Source: an uncultured Paenibacillus sp. (GTDB lineage Bacteria > Bacillota > Bacilli > Paenibacillales > Paenibacillaceae). From it: a stretch of 64,000 nt of DNA. The position numbers were made by a program, and so were the translations under genes. The DNA lies in NCBI GenBank assembly GCA_937895345.1, contig CALAWP010000074.1, positions 62,001 through 126,000 of the forward strand. Reading direction: 5' to 3'. The stretch's first letter is position 1; each line of letters opens with the position of its first letter. The notes under the pieces are model-generated. The model had not been told where the DNA came from, ran no database searches, and saw nothing but the letters and a program-made list of their open reading frames with translations. Positions 61,307-64,000 of the stretch are shown piece by piece.

Positions 61307-62763
61307 CCTTTCACTCCACCAACCGCCAAATCCCGCACCAACTCCTCCACCCACAGCTCCTGATGCAGCTTAACCCCTTTGTCGGCCATGCTGAGAGTCA
61401 AACCCGGAGCCCAATCGAAGCTGGTCAATCGAAGCCGCTGTATTTCAGCATCTGACAATGGAATGCCCTGCTGCGCATGCCGAAGATAGGTTTGCCGGTC
61501 CATCCGCCAAGGCACCAGAACCCCCCCGCTTCTCATGTACAAGCTGTGGGCGATACCGACACCTGCCGGGTCAAGATCGCCGCTGTAATACAGCTTAGCG
61601 CCAGGGAATGAGGCCAACAAGCCGTCCAGCAGCTTGATTACCGCAACCGTTGGCTGGCCGTTTCCGCACAAAATAATCGGAGATAGCTTTGAATCGCGCC
61701 CCAATGAACGCAGAATGTCGTCGTCGATCAATTCGGCGAATACAGACGGATTTTCTACCATGAATATCGATTCCAAATCGAGAGAGGCAGGCAAATTGCA
61801 GATCAGCCGCTCTACCTGCCTGAGCGACAAAATGCGCTCCTCATAGAGGCCAAGCAGGTTAGGCGCATACAGCATGGCTTGCGAAGACAGATCGTCGTCG
61901 GCGACGCCGCCAAGTCGGTAGCCTTCACGTATCGTGATCGCATGCGAGGGCATCATGTCGAGCTCCGCATCCCGAGTCTCATCATCGATTGAATCAGTTA
62001 CGTCATTATTTCGGTCAACTCCATCAGAGCCCGCTTGCGGGGTGTCCGGCCGTCCATATACGGAGGTCAGCCCCCACCAGAACAGCCTGCCTAACGGATA
62101 TTTCCAGTCCAGCGCATGAGCATTGCCTGTCGCTCTTGCCGCCAGCACCGGCAATCGCACAGGTTGGCCGGTGTTGGCCCCGTTATGATCCATGACGAAC
62201 CGCAAAGCGGTCAGACACCTGAATAGGCACTCCTCTGCTTCCCTGGCCGATCTTGCAAATAACCGGCGCAGCGTACGAGAGCCGGGCGATGTTTCGTCTC
62301 TTAATCCGTCAACCCATTGTATCAGCCTCTCCGAAGCTTCCATCCCTGCAGCGCCGCCGTTCGGACTGGTTAATACACCGTCCGCTCCCCGTTCTGCGGC
62401 TGTCCGAATAACCTGTTCCCATTCGGTGTCGCGAACCTTCTGCCGCTCCGCACGCGTAAGCACGCGTTCGCCGCTCAGCGCTTCCAGCAGTTCGGGAATG
62501 GACAGGCCGAAGCGGCTGCCCTGCAGCAGCCGCTCGAACTTCCGGATGGAATAACTCTTCGTCTCGCCTGGAACCGGCGGACTGTATATCCCGTAGAACC
62601 GGTCAAGCGCTGCCCGCTCCTCGGCCGTAATACGGCTCAGGCGCACAGACCCCCGGGCTCCCGCCGTTGACGATTCATACGCGCGGCGAAGCTGCTTCAG
62701 AAACCGCTCAAATCCGGGCTGGGCAAAATAATCGCGAATCAACTGCCGCAACTCCTCGTTCAC
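61297..62763 (-). CDS. jetD: Wadjet JetD-like nuclease subunit (TIGR02679/DUF2399 family)
   Basis: I place the start at the GTG at 62761-62763, which overlaps the previous stop (GTGA) and has AGAGGA before it; the longer frame lies inside jetC. The 488-residue protein (VNEELRQLIRDYFAQPGFERFLKQLRRAYES, ITAEERAALDRFYGIYS, KSYSIRKFERLLQGSRFG) ends with a Toprim-like region (AKLYYSGDLDPAGVGIAHSLYMRSGG) holding the acidic GDLDP catalytic motif. This is the TIGR02679/DUF2399 family, JetD of the Wadjet anti-plasmid system. It cleaves plasmid DNA after loop extrusion by the JetABC motor. Confidence 0.88.
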   Translation of the reverse strand: MNEELRQLIRDYFAQPGFERFLKQLRRAYESSTAGARGSVRLSRITAEERAALDRFYGIYSPPVPGETKSYSIRKFERLLQGSRFGLSIPELLEALSGERVLTRAERQKVRDTEWEQVIRTAAERGADGVLTSPNGGAAGMEASERLIQWVDGLRDETSPGSRTLRRLFARSAREAEECLFRCLTALRFVMDHNGANTGQPVRLPVLAARATGNAHALDWKYPLGRLFWWGLTSVYGRPDTPQAGSDGVDRNNDVTDSIDDETRDAELDMMPSHAITIREGYRLGGVADDDLSSQAMLYAPNLLGLYEERILSLRQVERLICNLPASLDLESIFMVENPSVFAELIDDDILRSLGRDSKLSPIILCGNGQPTVAVIKLLDGLLASFPGAKLYYSGDLDPAGVGIAHSLYMRSGGVLVPWRMDRQTYLRHAQQGIPLSDAEIQRLRLTSFDWAPGLTLSMADKGVKLHQELWVEELVRDLAVGGVKGDA

Positions 62764-64000
62764 GCTTCCTCTTCCCTTCCCTGATCCTCGCCGCCGCTCG
62801 AAGCGGCAACCGCTTCGAGCCGCTTGCCGTTCCACTTATATCGGAATACCGTGACGTAATTGGCGTCCTTCGGCCGGTAAATTTCGCTGATCGCCAGCTT
62901 CGGCACCGTATCATAGCAACCCCACAGCACTTGCGAGGTCATCATATAATCAAAGTCCATCTCGGTCAGCAAACCGAACAAGTCGCGAATATTTTCGTCG
63001 TCTACGCCCGCGAACGCTTCATCCAGCGAGATGATCTTCGGCGCGTCGGAGCTGGCGTCGGCATAACGGGAATACGTTGCCGCAAACAGCGGAATGTACA
63101 TGGACATCGCTTTTTCGCCGCCGCTCAATACGTTGAACCGCGCATCGGTCATCTCCCGGTACTGCGTCTCCTCTCCCTTCTTGTATCGAAGCGAGAACTG
63201 GAACCAGGTCCGGTAATCGAGCATGTCGTAAATATGCTTCCGGAGCGCCTCCCGTTCTTCGGCGGCCCCTTGCTTGGCCCACTGCACGCGGGAGCGGAAA
63301 TGACCGACGAGACGCTCCACCTCCTCGTCCGTCAGCAAATGCGGGTCGCGCCGCAGCAGCTCCACCAGCTCGTCGCTGTTCAGCTCGGCTTCGGACTGCG
63401 CCGCCTTCGGCAGCCATTGCAGCTGCAGTCGCAGACCGCTTGACGTATTGCGCTCCGCCATCAATTTGTTCATCGTCTTCATCCACAGCTCCGCCCGCTG
63501 TATCCGCTGTCTGATCGACTGCCCGACGCTTCGCAAAATAATTTCCTCGAACAGCTGCCGATCCTTCTCGCTCAGCAAATTTTCCTGCTCGATCATCATA
63601 TCGGCCACTTCGGCAAGCAGCGCCACCGGCTTCTGAGGCCGGTTGCGGTCCCGCATGGACAGCAGCGTAATCCGGCCTTGCTCGCTAATGTCCGCTTCCA
63701 GCGAATACTCGTTCAACAGATGCTTTGATGCATTATACTGGTCCTGCAGCACGCCGCTTAGCCGTTCGCGGTTCGAACGGGAAACAAGCGGCTCCAGTCT
63801 GGATACGATCTCCTTGCAAGAGGCAAACGCCTGCGTCTCCTCCAGGCCAAGCGGCTGCCCCGCAATTTCCGGCACCAGCTGCATGTCCCATTCCGCGCGA
63901 AACGCATGCAAGCGGGAGGCGTACTTCTCCCCGGCCTCCTTCTCGCGTTGTCCCGCGACCGTCTTTCGTTCTGTCATGACGGATACTTGCCCCACTATGC
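62760..64000 (-). CDS. jetC: Wadjet JetC-like SMC ATPase (TIGR02680 family), 5' part beyond window
   Basis: The open frame enters from the right edge and ends at TGA 62760-62762. About 413 residues are seen: a coiled-coil arm (EKYASRLHAFRAEWDMQL, RQRIQRAELWMKTMNKLMAERNTSS), then the C-terminal ATPase half with ABC signature LSGGEKAMSMYIP and Walker B ISLDEAFAGVDDENIRDLF. This is the SMC-like TIGR02680 protein of Wadjet. The N-terminal Walker A half and the jetA and jetB genes should lie to the right of the window. Confidence 0.88.
   Translation of the reverse strand, partial: IVGQVSVMTERKTVAGQREKEAGEKYASRLHAFRAEWDMQLVPEIAGQPLGLEETQAFASCKEIVSRLEPLVSRSNRERLSGVLQDQYNASKHLLNEYSLEADISEQGRITLLSMRDRNRPQKPVALLAEVADMMIEQENLLSEKDRQLFEEIILRSVGQSIRQRIQRAELWMKTMNKLMAERNTSSGLRLQLQWLPKAAQSEAELNSDELVELLRRDPHLLTDEEVERLVGHFRSRVQWAKQGAAEEREALRKHIYDMLDYRTWFQFSLRYKKGEETQYREMTDARFNVLSGGEKAMSMYIPLFAATYSRYADASSDAPKIISLDEAFAGVDDENIRDLFGLLTEMDFDYMMTSQVLWGCYDTVPKLAISEIYRPKDANYVTVFRYKWNGKRLEAVAASSGGEDQGREEEA

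Overview
The window looks like the chromosome of a Paenibacillus-type Firmicute. Most genes are G+C-rich and carry strong AGGAGG-type ribosome sites. The repertoire is typical of a plant-debris-degrading spore former: CUT1/Lpl sugar transporters with YesMN-type two-component systems, several copper-amine-oxidase-N ('stalk') proteins, a CotF-like spore coat protein, ykuK, a PspA-YdjGHI membrane-stress operon, and secreted multidomain glycosidases.

Layout. 0-8.8 kb: the start of a solute-binding lipoprotein gene cut by the window edge, a CUT1 sugar ABC transporter (binding lipoprotein and two permeases), its YesN/YesM two-component pair, and an unusual winged-helix regulator. 8.9-24.5 kb: a stalk-domain protein, a class-C beta-lactamase-fold hydrolase, a very large secreted enzyme joining CBM35 modules, a GH26 mannanase and an SGNH (SASA) esterase (with an apparent frameshift near its N-terminus), a stalk protein with six acidic 16-residue repeats, an AraC regulator, a ricin-lectin/PL3 pectate lyase, a GH27 alpha-galactosidase, and a soluble MCP gene behind a structured leader. 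CcpA-like cre sites precede several of these. 24.7-30.2 kb: a secreted protein overlapping a metzincin protease, a 54-aa ORF with its own promoter and terminator upstream of ykuK, a TetR/DUF5367 pair with a palindromic operator, a coat protein, a glutathione peroxidase, and a small gene broken by an in-frame TGA. 30.6-39.2 kb: a second sugar-transport system (LplB/LplC permeases and lipoprotein), a histidine kinase overlapping a further binding lipoprotein, and a divergent response regulator. 39.3-45.4 kb: a GNAT, the pspA-ydjGHI operon, a stalk protein and a DUF2062 membrane protein.

45.4-64 kb is a defence island. A visibly more A+T-rich block of about 15 kb encodes a DNA phosphorothioate (PT) defence cassette on the minus strand, in transcription order: DptF/SspF, DptG/SspG, DptH/SspH (FtsK-like), a DUF4007 protein (SspB), a large P-loop ATPase (SspC), a PAPS-reductase/PP-loop protein (SspD), an uncharacterised 142-aa protein, and an HNH endonuclease with an N-terminal PT-binding domain. 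A divergent Xre repressor gene sits at its head. Next to it, at the window end, are jetD and the 3' part of jetC of a Wadjet plasmid-defence system. No PT-specific cysteine desulfurase (SspA/DndA) is present. The most interesting point is the presence together of a probable PT writer (SspBCD), a restriction module of the DptFGH type and a probable PT-reading nuclease. These assignments rest on motif recognition and memory of the families; no searches were run.
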